A stretch of 64,000 nt of DNA from CAVVXX01 sp963707975 (GTDB lineage Bacteria > Pseudomonadota > Alphaproteobacteria > Micropepsales > Micropepsaceae). Shown piece after piece: positions 8,465 through 19,909 of the stretch (positions within the stretch are counted from its first letter, which is position 1; each line of letters begins with the position of its first letter). The notes under the pieces were generated by a model. The model made no database searches. It was not told where the DNA came from and was given only the letters and a program-made list of their open reading frames with translations. The position numbers and the translations under genes were made by a program. Where the stretch lies: NCBI GenBank assembly GCA_963707975.1, contig OY970177.1, positions 2,046,001 to 2,110,000 on the forward strand. The letters are read 5' to 3'.

Positions 8465-9562
8465 TCAGCTTTCGGCAAGCACGGCGCGAACGGCTTCTTC
8501 CGGCACGTCGCGGGCCACAAAGGCCTGGCCGATCCCACGGGCAAGAACAAACACCATGCGGCCGCCCACGGCTTTCTTGTCGTGGCGCATATGGCCGAGA
8601 AGTTCCTCGGCGGTTGGCTGCGCGCCGGGAATCTGTTGGATGTGAGTCGGCAGACCAACAGCCGCGAAATGGCGACGGACGTGCTCGGCGTCGGCGGGCG
8701 CGCAGAGCTTAAGTTTTGCCGACAGCGCGAAGGCGAGGGTGCAACCTATGGCGACGCCTTCGCCATGGCTAAGGCGCGTGGAATAACCGGTCGCGGCTTC
8801 CAGCGCATGGCCGAACGTATGGCCGAGATTGAGCAGCGCGCGTTCACCGCCTTCGCGCTCGTCGCGGCTAACGAGATCCGCCTTCATCTTGCAGGAATGT
8901 GCAACCGCATGCGTGAGAGCTGCCTTGTCGCCAGCAAGAGACTTTTCCGCATTGTTCTCCAACCATGAGAAAAATTCCGCATCGTCGAGCAGGCCGTATT
9001 TCGCGATCTCGGCATAACCGCCGATTAGCTCGCGCCGGGGCAATGTTGCCAGCACGGCGGTGTCGGTGATCACGATGCAAGGCTGATGGAACAGGCCGAC
9101 AAGGTTCTTACCCTCGGGCATGTTGATGCCGGTCTTGCCGCCGATGGACGAGTCGACTTGGGCGAGCAATGTGGTCGGCACGTGCGACACCGCGAGCCCC
9201 CGCTTGTAAATCCCGGCGGCAAAGCCCGCGAGATCGCCGATCACACCGCCGCCAAAAGCCACGATCAAATCGCCGCGCTCAATTCCTGCGGCGAGCAACG
9301 CACGGGTCAAGTTTTCCAGCCCTACAAAGTATTTTGTCTGCTCGCCGGGAGGCAGCACGATTTTGATGGGTGTTATACTGGCCTTATTTAGGCTTGCTGA
9401 TAGCGCCGGGTAATGCAGCTTCATCACGGTTTCGTCGCTGACCACGGCCACGCGCCCGCGCGCGAAAGGCTTGAGCAGCGCGCCAGCGTCGTCCAGCGCG
9501 TCTTCGCCAATGTGAATCTCATAGCTGCGCTCGCCAAGTGCCACGGGCACCGAAGAGGTCAT
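8465..9562 (-). CDS. aroB: 3-dehydroquinate synthase
   Basis: A 365-residue AroB that converts DAHP to 3-dehydroquinate, the second step of the shikimate pathway, using NAD+ and a divalent metal. The NAD-binding stretch GGGVIGDLAGFAAGIYKRG, the GGKTGIN substrate loop and the metal-binding His in LNLGHTFGHALEAATGY are all present. The start overlaps the aroK stop by 4 bp (ATGA), forming the usual aroK-aroB pair. Confidence 0.96.
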   Translation of the reverse strand: MTSSVPVALGERSYEIHIGEDALDDAGALLKPFARGRVAVVSDETVMKLHYPALSASLNKASITPIKIVLPPGEQTKYFVGLENLTRALLAAGIERGDLIVAFGGGVIGDLAGFAAGIYKRGLAVSHVPTTLLAQVDSSIGGKTGINMPEGKNLVGLFHQPCIVITDTAVLATLPRRELIGGYAEIAKYGLLDDAEFFSWLENNAEKSLAGDKAALTHAVAHSCKMKADLVSRDEREGGERALLNLGHTFGHALEAATGYSTRLSHGEGVAIGCTLAFALSAKLKLCAPADAEHVRRHFAAVGLPTHIQQIPGAQPTAEELLGHMRHDKKAVGGRMVFVLARGIGQAFVARDVPEEAVRAVLAES

Positions 9563-10092
9563 GAGGAGCCGCCCGTCCGCTTTTCGACCGCCTCGACAAT
9601 GCGTTTCACGATTTCATCGTGCGGGCTCGTATCGCTTTCCACGGTGATATCGGCCTGGGCATAGATAGGTTCACGCTCGCACATAAGTTTTTCCAATATT
9701 TCGCGCGGGTTGCCATTCTTGAGCAGAGGCCGGGTGGCCCTGCGCATGACGCGTTCTTCAAGCAGCGCCAAATCCGCCTTGAGCCAAACCGAAATCGCCT
9801 CGGCTTTGATGCGCGCGCGTGTTTGCTCGTCGAGAAACGCCCCGCCGCCCGTGGCGAGCACTTGCGGCGGCTCATCCAACAGCCGCGCAATCACTTTGCG
9901 CTCGCCGTCGCGGAAAGCGGCTTCGCCGTGGCGCGCAAAAATTTCATTCACCGAACAGCCTGCCGCGCGCTCGATTTCGGGATCGGCGTCGCGGAAAGGC
10001 ACGCCCAGGGTAGCCGCCAGCCTGCGCCCGATGGCGCTTTTGCCCGAACCCATCATGCCGACGAGTACCACCGATTTTTCCAGTTTGTGCAT
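9559..10092 (-). CDS. aroK: Shikimate kinase
   Basis: A 177-residue kinase phosphorylating shikimate at O3. Walker A GMMGSGKSAIG, the shikimate-binding DADPEIE, the GGGAF loop and the lid Arg in RPLL are visible. The ATG at 10092 (MHKLEKSVVLVG) puts Walker A at the family position; an open frame reaches 10290 but adds non-conserved sequence. First gene of the aroK-aroB pair; a tandem 15-bp repeat lies just upstream. Confidence 0.95.
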   Translation of the reverse strand: MHKLEKSVVLVGMMGSGKSAIGRRLAATLGVPFRDADPEIERAAGCSVNEIFARHGEAAFRDGERKVIARLLDEPPQVLATGGGAFLDEQTRARIKAEAISVWLKADLALLEERVMRRATRPLLKNGNPREILEKLMCEREPIYAQADITVESDTSPHDEIVKRIVEAVEKRTGGSS

Positions 10093-10123
10093 GCGCCCGG
10101 TTATACTGGTTTGCCCCGCCTTG

Positions 10124-10154
10124 ATAAGCCTTAACTTTATAAGACTTAACTTTT
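10124..10154. promoter_or_regulatory. Tandem 15-bp direct repeat between aroK and a divergent gene
   Basis: ATAAGCCTTAACTTT (10124-10138) is followed directly by ATAAGACTTAACTTT (10139-10153), one mismatch. It sits in the 130-bp divergent intergenic region between aroK and the 46-residue peptide gene, is AT-rich compared with the surroundings, and could be a regulator-binding site or promoter element. Function is inferred only from position. Confidence 0.4.
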
Positions 10155-10222
10155 CCGGGCTTGCGCGGGCGACATCAATTCCGCCACATAGGCTCTGGAT
10201 CATGCTTGGCTCTAGGTGAATC

Positions 10223-10363
10223 ATGTCGAGCGGGAAACTTGTTGCCGTCATCGTGGTGCTGCTCGCCGTCATTTTGGGCGCGCTTGCCATTTACGGCGGC
10301 CAGGTCACGCCCACCCGCCACAATGTTGAGCAGACAATTCCAGATGCGCGCTTTCCGCAGTGA
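10223..10363 (+). CDS. 46-residue single-pass membrane peptide
   Basis: A short frame starting ATG at 10223 (MSSGKLVAVIVVLLAVILGA..., ending PDARFPQ). Residues 5-23 are strongly hydrophobic, consistent with one membrane helix or an uncleaved signal anchor; the rest (YGGQVTPTRHNVEQTIP) is polar. The stop lies 20 bp inside the next gene's start, which suggests coupled translation. I believe similar small peptides precede xerD regions in other alphaproteobacteria, but cannot check it. Function unknown. Confidence 0.65.
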   Translation: MSSGKLVAVIVVLLAVILGALAIYGGQVTPTRHNVEQTIPDARFPQ

Positions 10364-12143
10364 GTTTGTTCTGTACGTGCTGCTTGTGCTGGCTGGCGGG
10401 CCGGCACTGGCCCAGGCTGGCAACCAGAACACGCCGGTAACAGGCCCGCCGCAAACTTTGCAACAGGCCGCGCCCGCGCAACCGGCGCCAGCCACCCAGG
10501 CGGGCGACCAAACCTCCATCGTACCGGCCAAGCCTTCGGTGCTTGGCACGGGCGGCGAGGCGGCCGTGCAAGTGGGCGCGCTGGGCACGATCGAGGGGCC
10601 GCTGGTGGGCACGCTCGACGACAGCAATGGCGGGCTCGGCTATGCGATGTGGAACGGCAGCGACCGGGCCACCATGGAAACTATGCTGCAGGATATGCCA
10701 GCGGCCAGCCCATCACCCGTCACCCGCATTCTGCTGCGTCGCCTGTTGCTGACCACCGCGCCGCCACCTGTAGGCCCGTGGCACATGCCGTTCACCGCAT
10801 TGCGGATGGAGAAACTGCTTGAAGCGGGCATGCTCGGCGACGCGGCGGACCTGGCCGCGAAGATTACCGGAAGCACCAATGAAGACATCGCACGCGCGCA
10901 GGCCAATGCGCTGCTTTACGCGGGCCGTGACGCGGATGCCTGTGGCGATGAAACGAGTTACCGGCTGCAAAGCGCGGAGCCGTTCTGGATCGAGCTTCGC
11001 GCCTATTGCTACGCCGTAACGAACGATGCGGCTGCGCTCGAGCTCACACGCGCGGTGATTGCGGCGCAGGAATTTCAGGATAGCGCGTTCATGGCGCTGT
11101 TGGGCGGCATGACGGGCGTCAAGCCGAAGCTGCCCTTAACCTTCGCTTCGCCTACGGCGTTGCATGTGCGGATGCTGGAACGCCTCAGGCTGCCACTGAC
11201 GGTAGACCTCGTGAATCTCGGCGTGCCCGCAAGTCTGGTTGCGCTTCGATCTACTGCAACGCCACTGAATGTGCGTTTGATCGCTGCGGCCAAGGCGCTT
11301 GATGCAGGCGCGCTATCGGGAACGCAACTTGCGCAGGCGCTCACTATGGTGCCGTTCAAGCCCAAAGACCTCGTGGGCGCCGCCGCTATGGCGCCAAGCG
11401 AGCCGGTTTTTCAGGGCCTCGCACGGATATGCCGCGCGCTCCGGACGGAAACCAATCCCGCAAAGCGCTCGGAACTGATCTACACGGCGCTCAAAATAGG
11501 CGCGCACGCGGGGTTGTTCGCCGAGGCCGCCCAATTATTTGACGACGAGGCTGCGGCATTGCCTGCCTCGCTCAATTCGAGCGACTGGGCGCCGTTGCTG
11601 ACGCGTGCGCTGCTTTTGACCGGCAAGGTCGATGCGGCAGGGGAGTGGCAAAACATCATGAACCAGGCACCGTCGAAAAATCAGGAAGCGATTGCCGAGT
11701 TGCAACTCGCCTTTACTCTGGCCGTGCCCAATGACGCCCGCAACGCCGAGGCGCAGGCCTCGCTGTCATGGCTGGCCGATCAGGTGTCTGGCCCGAATGC
11801 CACGGACGATAGCCGCGCCAAGGCCGCGCTTTATGTCGGGTTGTTCGACGCGCTGGGACGTCCCATCGGGCCGCAATTACAGTCGAGGCTGGCTGGGCTG
11901 ATAAATCCTAACCTGCCGGGACGGCGGCCGGCGCCCGCCTTGATGATGCGTGTCGAAGCGTCGGCGCTTGCCGGGCGGCGCGGCGAGGGCGTGCTCGTCA
12001 TGATCAACGCGATGGGCCGGCAGGGGCCGGCTGGCCTCGCGCCTGACGTGACTGTACGCTTCGTGCGCGCGCTGCAGACGCTGGGCCTGCACGACGCGGC
12101 GCATATCCTGGCCATCGAAGCGGTGCTGGTGGCGCAAGAATGA
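10344..12143 (+). CDS. Conserved secreted protein of unknown function, upstream of xerD
   Basis: A 599-residue protein with an N-terminal signal peptide (MRAFRSEFVLYVLLVLAGG, then ALAQA|G). Residues 25-70 are Pro/Ala/Gln rich and low complexity; the rest is Ala/Leu-rich and looks like a helical repeat (TPR-like) solenoid, without an enzymatic motif that I recognise. The ATG at 10344 directly precedes the signal peptide. Its stop overlaps the xerD start by 4 bp. Role unknown; likely periplasmic or envelope-associated. Confidence 0.75.
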   Translation: MRAFRSEFVLYVLLVLAGGPALAQAGNQNTPVTGPPQTLQQAAPAQPAPATQAGDQTSIVPAKPSVLGTGGEAAVQVGALGTIEGPLVGTLDDSNGGLGYAMWNGSDRATMETMLQDMPAASPSPVTRILLRRLLLTTAPPPVGPWHMPFTALRMEKLLEAGMLGDAADLAAKITGSTNEDIARAQANALLYAGRDADACGDETSYRLQSAEPFWIELRAYCYAVTNDAAALELTRAVIAAQEFQDSAFMALLGGMTGVKPKLPLTFASPTALHVRMLERLRLPLTVDLVNLGVPASLVALRSTATPLNVRLIAAAKALDAGALSGTQLAQALTMVPFKPKDLVGAAAMAPSEPVFQGLARICRALRTETNPAKRSELIYTALKIGAHAGLFAEAAQLFDDEAAALPASLNSSDWAPLLTRALLLTGKVDAAGEWQNIMNQAPSKNQEAIAELQLAFTLAVPNDARNAEAQASLSWLADQVSGPNATDDSRAKAALYVGLFDALGRPIGPQLQSRLAGLINPNLPGRRPAPALMMRVEASALAGRRGEGVLVMINAMGRQGPAGLAPDVTVRFVRALQTLGLHDAAHILAIEAVLVAQE

Positions 12144-13090
12144 GCCGCGCGAAAAAACCGGCTATGCGCGAGACAGACGATCTTGCGCTGATCGAATCCT
12201 TTCTCGACATGATGAGCGCCGAGCACGGCGCCAGCTACAACACGCTCGCTGCCTATCGGCGCGATTTGCTCGATTTCGCGGGCGTGGCCGATCTCAAGCG
12301 CGCGAGCCGCGACGATGTGCGCGCGCATCTGGCAAAGCTTTCAAGGAAGGGCCTCAAAGCCTCATCACAGGCGCGCAAGCTCTCGGCGCTCCGGCGCTTC
12401 TATTCGTTTCTTTATTCCGAAGGCGTCCGCCGCGACGATCCTTGCGGGAGTTTGGAGGCTCCGAAACTCACGCGGCCGCTGCCGAAGATTCTTTCAGCGA
12501 AAGACGTTTTGAAACTGGTTGAAACCACGCGCGCGAAAGCGGACGAAAGTGTGGAAGCACTTCGTCTCGCCTGCATTGTCGAGATGCTTTACGCCTCGGG
12601 CTTGCGCGTAACTGAGCTTGTGGCGTTGCCGTTCAATGCGGTGCGCGGGCGCGAGCGTTTTCTGCTGGTGCGCGGCAAGGGCAACAAGGAACGCATGGCG
12701 CCCTTGGGCGGGCCTGCGCGCGAGGTACTGGACGCCTATCTCGCCGTGCGCGAGGAATTCCTCCCACGCGGACAAAAAGACTCCAAATTCCTGTTTCCAT
12801 CGCGTGGGGCAGAGGGCCATCTGACCCGGCGGCGTTGCCATCAATTGCTGAAGCGGTTGGCGCTCGAGGCCGGCATAAATCCCGACAAACTGTCGCCGCA
12901 TGTGTTGCGACATGCCTTCGCCACACATCTGGTGGAAGGCGGCGCCGATTTGCGCAGCGTGCAGACCATGCTGGGCCACGCCGACATCGCCACCACGCAG
13001 ATCTACACCCATGTGGCGCGCGAGCGGCTCAAGCGCACCATGGAACAGGCCCACCCGTTGGCGCGCAAAGGCGTGGCGCGCCGAGGTTAA
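12140..13090 (+). CDS. xerD: Site-specific tyrosine recombinase XerD
   Basis: A 316-residue tyrosine recombinase that with XerC resolves chromosome dimers at dif. The N-terminal SAM-like domain (FLDMMSAEHGASYNTLAAYRRDL) precedes the catalytic domain with Arg in ASGLRVTELVAL, then HVLRHAFATHLVEGG, LGHADIATTQIYTH and the nucleophilic Tyr in that last motif. Length and the D-type start fit XerD rather than XerC. Start ATG overlaps the upstream stop. Confidence 0.93.
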   Translation: MSRAKKPAMRETDDLALIESFLDMMSAEHGASYNTLAAYRRDLLDFAGVADLKRASRDDVRAHLAKLSRKGLKASSQARKLSALRRFYSFLYSEGVRRDDPCGSLEAPKLTRPLPKILSAKDVLKLVETTRAKADESVEALRLACIVEMLYASGLRVTELVALPFNAVRGRERFLLVRGKGNKERMAPLGGPAREVLDAYLAVREEFLPRGQKDSKFLFPSRGAEGHLTRRRCHQLLKRLALEAGINPDKLSPHVLRHAFATHLVEGGADLRSVQTMLGHADIATTQIYTHVARERLKRTMEQAHPLARKGVARRG

Positions 13091-13175
13091 GACCCGCGCC
13101 CAAGCCTTTGATTGATTGACAGCTTATCGAACGCTTGCCAGTGTAAACCGGCAATCAGGCCCGCCCCCGGTTCCG

Positions 13176-14135
13176 ATGCACGCTTTCCTGGATTTCGAAA
13201 AACCCATTGCCGAGCTCGAAGGCAAGGTCGAAGAGCTGCGCCAGCTCCAGGGCACCGACAATACCGTCAAGTTGGACGAGGAAATCCAGCGCCTTCAGGC
13301 CAAGGCCGCCCAGCTCATCAAGGAAACCTATTCCAAGCTCACGCCCTGGCAGAAGACGCTGGTGGCGCGCCATCCAGCGCGGCCGCATTTTTCGGATTAC
13401 GTGGCGAGACTCGTCACCGATTTCACGCCGCTGGCGGGCGACCGCCTGTTCGGCGAGGACCGCGCCATCGTGGCAGGGTTGGGGCGTTTTCGCGGCCGCT
13501 CGGTAGCCGTCATCGGCCACGAGAAGGGCAGCGACACCAAAACGCGGCTCGCGCATAATTTCGGCATGGCGATGCCGGAAGGCTATCGCAAGGCGCAGCG
13601 CCTGTTTGAACTGGCCGACCGCTTTTCGCTGCCGGTGATTTCGTTGGTGGACACGGCCGGCGCCTATCCCGGCGTGGGCGCGGAGGAGCGCGGGCAGGCC
13701 GAGGCCATCGCGCGCTCGACGCAGGCCTGCCTCGACATCCGCGCGCCGTTTGTCGCCGTGATCATCGGCGAGGGCGGCTCGGGCGGCGCGGTCGCCATCG
13801 CCACGGCGAACAAGGTGTACATGCTTGAGCACGCCATTTATTCGGTGATTTCGCCCGAAGGCTGCGCTTCGATCCTGTGGCGCAACTCGGAGAAGGCGCA
13901 GGACGCAGCCGCGGCGATGAAAATCACCGCGCAGGATTTGCTTGAGCTCAAAATCATCGACGGAATTATTCCGGAGCCAGTTGGCGGCGCCCACCGCGCG
14001 CCGCTGGAGGCCATCGCCACCGCGGGCGACACCATCGAGCGCGCGCTGCGTGACCTCAGCGTCTACACGCCGGAGGATCTAAAGAGTTTGCGGCGCGAGA
14101 AATACCTGGAAATCGGCAAACTGGAAACGGCGTAA
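13176..14135 (+). CDS. accA: Acetyl-CoA carboxylase carboxyltransferase subunit alpha
   Basis: A 319-residue alpha subunit that with AccD transfers carboxyl from biotin to acetyl-CoA, the first committed step of fatty acid synthesis. MHAFLDFEKPIAELEGKVEE is the usual N-terminus, so I start at ATG 13176; the frame is open to 13116. The oxyanion-hole region GEGGSGGAVAIATANKVYM and SPEGCASILW are present. It converges with secA, with only 4 bp between stops. Confidence 0.96.
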   Translation: MHAFLDFEKPIAELEGKVEELRQLQGTDNTVKLDEEIQRLQAKAAQLIKETYSKLTPWQKTLVARHPARPHFSDYVARLVTDFTPLAGDRLFGEDRAIVAGLGRFRGRSVAVIGHEKGSDTKTRLAHNFGMAMPEGYRKAQRLFELADRFSLPVISLVDTAGAYPGVGAEERGQAEAIARSTQACLDIRAPFVAVIIGEGGSGGAVAIATANKVYMLEHAIYSVISPEGCASILWRNSEKAQDAAAAMKITAQDLLELKIIDGIIPEPVGGAHRAPLEAIATAGDTIERALRDLSVYTPEDLKSLRREKYLEIGKLETA

Positions 14136-14139
14136 GCCG

Positions 14140-16865
<2,726 letters not shown>

Positions 16866-17046
16866 CCAGTCCTCAAGCCGCCCATTTCCATCGCTTTCGG
16901 GCGATTTGCGGGCGCCCGGGCGATTGGCGGCACGCGTCCAAGGATTTCCCGCCCGCTTGGGGGGCGGGGAGAGATAAGAACCGGGCACCCCCTTGTCAAT
17001 TCAAGGGCTTTCCGCCTAAGCCCGCGCCCGCAAAAGGGAGTGCCAC

Positions 17047-18324
17047 ATGAAAGCGCGGGTTGCCAAAGGGGGCCGCAAGGCCCCGCGCCCACAGCACCTG
17101 CGCTCTCCGCTGGCGCCGAAGAGCTTTGCCCAATTGCCGCCGCTGGCCGGCGTGCGGCTTGCCACCGGGCAGGCAGGCATCAAATACCGCGACCGCACCG
17201 ACGTGCTGCTGGCGGTGTTAGCCGCAGGAACCCAGGTCGCCGGCGTATTCACCAAGTCTAAAACTTCTGCTGCACCCGTCGATTGGTGCCGTAAGCTGCT
17301 GGAGGCGGGAACGGCGCGTGCCCTCGTGGTCAACAGCGGCAATGCCAATGCGTTTACCGGCAGGGCGGGTGTTGAGGGCGCACGGCGAGTAGCTGAGGCC
17401 GCCGCAGCCACCATCGGCGCGCAAGCGCAGGAAGTGTTTGTGGCTTCCACTGGCGTGATCGGCGAGCCGCTGCCGCACGAAAAAATTACGCGGATTTTAG
17501 GTGGGCTCGCGCAAGCGGGCTCAGCCGATGGCTGGCGCGCGGCGGCGCAGGCCATCATGACCACCGACACCTTCCCCAAGCTCGCCACCATGACCACCTA
17601 TATCGACGGCAAGCGTGTGACCATCAACGGCATCGCCAAGGGCTCGGGCATGATCGCGCCCGACATGGCGACGCTACTGGCATTCCTGTTTACGGACGCG
17701 AATTTGCCGTCCGCCGTGTTGCAGCCTCTGCTGGCCGACGGCGTTGCGAAATCCTTCAACCGCATCACCGTAGACAGCGACACCTCCACCAGCGATACCG
17801 TGCTGCTGTTCGCCACCGGCAAGGGCGCGGCGCATCCGGCCATCAGCAAACCAAACGACACCAGGCTCGCGCAATTCAAGGAGAAGCTGGACGCCGTGCT
17901 GCTCGACCTCGCGCTGCAAGTGGTGAAGGACGGCGAGGGCGCGCAGAAGCTGATCCAGGTGGACGTCACCGGCGCGCATTCCAACGAGGCGGCACGACGC
18001 ATTGCCTTTTCGATCGCCAATTCGCCGCTGGTGAAGACGGCGATAGCGGGCGGTGACGCCAATTGGGGCCGCATTGTCATGGCGGTGGGTAAGGCCGGCG
18101 AAACCGCCGACCGCGACAAGCTGAAAATCTCTTTCGGCAATCATGTAGTGGCCGAGAAGGGCGAACGCGCGGCCACCTACAACGAAGCTGCCGCCACGAA
18201 GGCGGTTTCCGGCCACGAAGTGCATATCGCTGTCGATCTAGGCCTGGGCAAAGGCGTCGCGCGGGTGTGGACCTGCGATCTCACCCACGGCTACATCGAC
18301 ATCAACGGCAGCTATCGGACGTGA
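17047..18324 (+). CDS. argJ: Bifunctional ornithine acetyltransferase/N-acetylglutamate synthase
   Basis: A 425-residue ArgJ that recycles the acetyl group from N-acetylornithine to glutamate in arginine synthesis. It is made as a precursor that self-cleaves before a conserved Thr, here Thr209 in GMIAPDMATLLAF. The NSGNANAFTG loop and the C-terminal VDLGLGKG segment are typical. A ribosome-binding site (AGGGAG) precedes ATG 17047. It is divergent from secA and its stop overlaps mutT. Confidence 0.95.
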   Translation: MKARVAKGGRKAPRPQHLRSPLAPKSFAQLPPLAGVRLATGQAGIKYRDRTDVLLAVLAAGTQVAGVFTKSKTSAAPVDWCRKLLEAGTARALVVNSGNANAFTGRAGVEGARRVAEAAAATIGAQAQEVFVASTGVIGEPLPHEKITRILGGLAQAGSADGWRAAAQAIMTTDTFPKLATMTTYIDGKRVTINGIAKGSGMIAPDMATLLAFLFTDANLPSAVLQPLLADGVAKSFNRITVDSDTSTSDTVLLFATGKGAAHPAISKPNDTRLAQFKEKLDAVLLDLALQVVKDGEGAQKLIQVDVTGAHSNEAARRIAFSIANSPLVKTAIAGGDANWGRIVMAVGKAGETADRDKLKISFGNHVVAEKGERAATYNEAAATKAVSGHEVHIAVDLGLGKGVARVWTCDLTHGYIDINGSYRT

Positions 18325-18749
18325 CGCACCGCGTTGTCCTCGTTGCTGCCTGCGCGCTTATCGATGCTGATGGCCGTGTGCTGCTGGCGCAGCGCCCCGA
18401 AGGGAAGCAAATGGCCGGTCTGTGGGAGTTCCCCGGCGGCAAGGTGGAGGCAGGCGAACGTCCGGAAGACACCGTCATCCGCGAGATGAAGGAAGAGCTA
18501 GGTGTTACCATCAAGGAAGCGTGTCTCGCGCCCTTCGTCTTCGCGTCGCACACCTATCCCGATTTCCATTTGCTGATGCCGCTGTTCCTCTGCCGCCGCT
18601 GGGAGGGCACCGTGACCGCGCACGAACACGCCAAGCTCGCCTGGGTGCGCCCCTTGGACATGGGCAAATACGAAATGCCCCCTGCCGATGCGCCGCTGAT
18701 CCCGCTGCTGCGCGACGCCATCAAATCCGTGCCGGGTGATTTGCTTTAA
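18321..18749 (+). CDS. mutT: 8-oxo-dGTP diphosphatase (MutT, Nudix)
   Basis: A 142-residue Nudix hydrolase that removes oxidised nucleotides. The Nudix box GGKVEAGERPEDTVIREMKE fits GX5EX7REUXEEXGU, followed by ELGV; the N-terminal VTHRVVLVAACALIDADGRV and PEGKQMAGLWEFPGG are typical of MutT. It starts with GTG at 18321, overlapping the argJ TGA by 4 bp (GTGA), so it is probably co-translated with argJ. A large palindrome follows its stop. Confidence 0.9.
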   Translation: MTHRVVLVAACALIDADGRVLLAQRPEGKQMAGLWEFPGGKVEAGERPEDTVIREMKEELGVTIKEACLAPFVFASHTYPDFHLLMPLFLCRRWEGTVTAHEHAKLAWVRPLDMGKYEMPPADAPLIPLLRDAIKSVPGDLL

Positions 18750-18756
18750 CTCACCT

Positions 18757-18892
18757 GTCATCCCCTTCCCTCACATCGCGCGCACGCGCGCGATGTGAGG
18801 GAAGGGGACCCAGGTGGTCAGATCACAGCAATTCTATCCACTTGGGTTCCCTTCCCCTCGCAATCCTGCCGCATTGCTCGGCGGGGATGACA
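18757..18892. repeat. Composite nested palindrome between mutT and a methyltransferase gene
   Basis: The outer ends TGTCATCCCC and GGGGATGACA are inverted. Inside is a perfect 22-bp inverted repeat, 18762-18783 and 18786-18807 (cores CATCGCGCGC and GCGCGCGATG), separated by only 2 bp. A further imperfect pair, GGGACCCAGGTGG and CCACTTGGGTTCCC, flanks the right half. It lies between two converging genes, so it could act as a bidirectional terminator; the nested layout resembles REP doublets. The right end touches the stop codon of the methyltransferase gene at 18894. Confidence 0.75.
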
Positions 18893-18893
18893 A

Positions 18894-19892
18894 TCAGGGC
18901 TTTGGTTTTTCACCTGTTGGATATTCTTTTGTGTGCAACGCATCCGCCATCCGCGCTTTGGCGCTGCCGGGCTTGAGCGGTTTCTGTTGACTTTCGTGCG
19001 GCGCCCAACCGGTCAGATAAATAATGTCGAAGGTCGCGCGTAAGCGGCCGTCCGCATCGGCAAAGCGCTTGGCGTAATCCACCGCCAGCGCGGCCAGCAA
19101 TTTGCGCGAAAGCATGGACGTACGCCGTCCTGCCAGCGCATTGGTTTCACCCAGCGCGCGCAGATCGGTGAACAAGGTGTCGAGCTCGCGGTAATGCACG
19201 ATGGTGCGCTCGACATCGGCCACCGGCAGTGCAAACCCGGCGCGTTGCAACAGCCCGCCCAGCTCGCGCACGTCAGCGAATGGTGCAACGCGCGGGCTGA
19301 TGCCGCCGGAAATATCGGCCTCTGCCGCGGCGAACGCCGCGCGCAGTTCGGTGAGCGTTTCGCCACCGAACAGCGCGGCCACGAACAGCCCATCGGGCTT
19401 CAGCGCGCGCCTGCTTTGCACCAGCACGCCCGGCAGATCGTTGACGGCATGGAGCGACAGCACACTCACCACCAGATCGAAACTATCTGGCGCGAAAAGT
19501 AACGCCTCTTCCATCGCAGCACTTGTTTCCTCCCCCGTGGTTACGGGGGAGGTCGATCCGGCGAAGCCGGATCGGGTGGGGGTGGCGGTGCTGCCCCCTA
19601 CGTCCAGCCGCTTGCGATGCAAGCGGCTGGACACTCCCCCCGTAACAACGGGGGGAAAAAATGAAAAGCGAACCCATTCATTGGAACATTTTCTAAATCG
19701 CTCAAAACTTCCTTCCCGCGATCCCAAATCCAGCCCGCGCTCGAAGCCGCGGTTCACCGCCGCTAGCCTTTCGGCGATGTGCGAGGCCGCTTCTTCGGCC
19801 AGAAACGCCTTGCCATGCGCGCGTTTCCTGTGCGCCCTGTAAGCCGCGCGATCGAAGATGCGTGGCGCCCCGTTCTCTGGGTAACCGCTCAT
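18894..19892 (-). CDS. SAM-dependent methyltransferase (BioC/NDUFAF5-like) with an internal palindromic insert
   Basis: A 332-residue protein. The N-terminus (RIFDRAAYRAHRKRAH, LDLGSREG motif I) and C-terminus (SFDLVVSVLSLHAVNDLPG, LKPDGLFVAALFGGETLTEL, ISPRVAPFADVRELGGLLQR, GWAPHESQQKPLKPGS) match the alphaproteobacterial methyltransferase family that resembles BioC and mitochondrial NDUFAF5. Between motif I and the ALLFAPDSF segment about 45 residues are encoded by a palindromic repeat (19526-19656), and about 20 residues usual in the family appear absent, so SAM binding may be impaired. The frame stays open. Substrate unknown. Confidence 0.75.
   Translation of the reverse strand: MSGYPENGAPRIFDRAAYRAHRKRAHGKAFLAEEAASHIAERLAAVNRGFERGLDLGSREGSFERFRKCSNEWVRFSFFPPVVTGGVSSRLHRKRLDVGGSTATPTRSGFAGSTSPVTTGEETSAAMEEALLFAPDSFDLVVSVLSLHAVNDLPGVLVQSRRALKPDGLFVAALFGGETLTELRAAFAAAEADISGGISPRVAPFADVRELGGLLQRAGFALPVADVERTIVHYRELDTLFTDLRALGETNALAGRRTSMLSRKLLAALAVDYAKRFADADGRLRATFDIIYLTGWAPHESQQKPLKPGSAKARMADALHTKEYPTGEKPKP
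19526..19656. mobile_element. In-frame palindromic repeat element (MITE/REPIN-like) inside a coding gene
   Basis: About 131 bp with inverted ends: TTTCCTCCCCCGTGGTTACG at the left and CGTAACAACGGGGGGAAA at the right, each itself near-palindromic. Between them are two hairpins: arms 19555-19562/19566-19573 (GATCCGGC) and perfect 14-bp arms 19602-19615/19619-19632 (GTCCAGCCGCTTGC). No transposase is encoded. It is translated on the minus strand without a stop, inserting Pro/Thr/Ser/Arg-rich residues in the methyltransferase. It resembles the in-frame palindromic elements known from Rickettsia in principle, not in sequence. Confidence 0.7.
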
Positions 19893-19909
19893 TAGCTAGA
19901 GTTAAGCCA

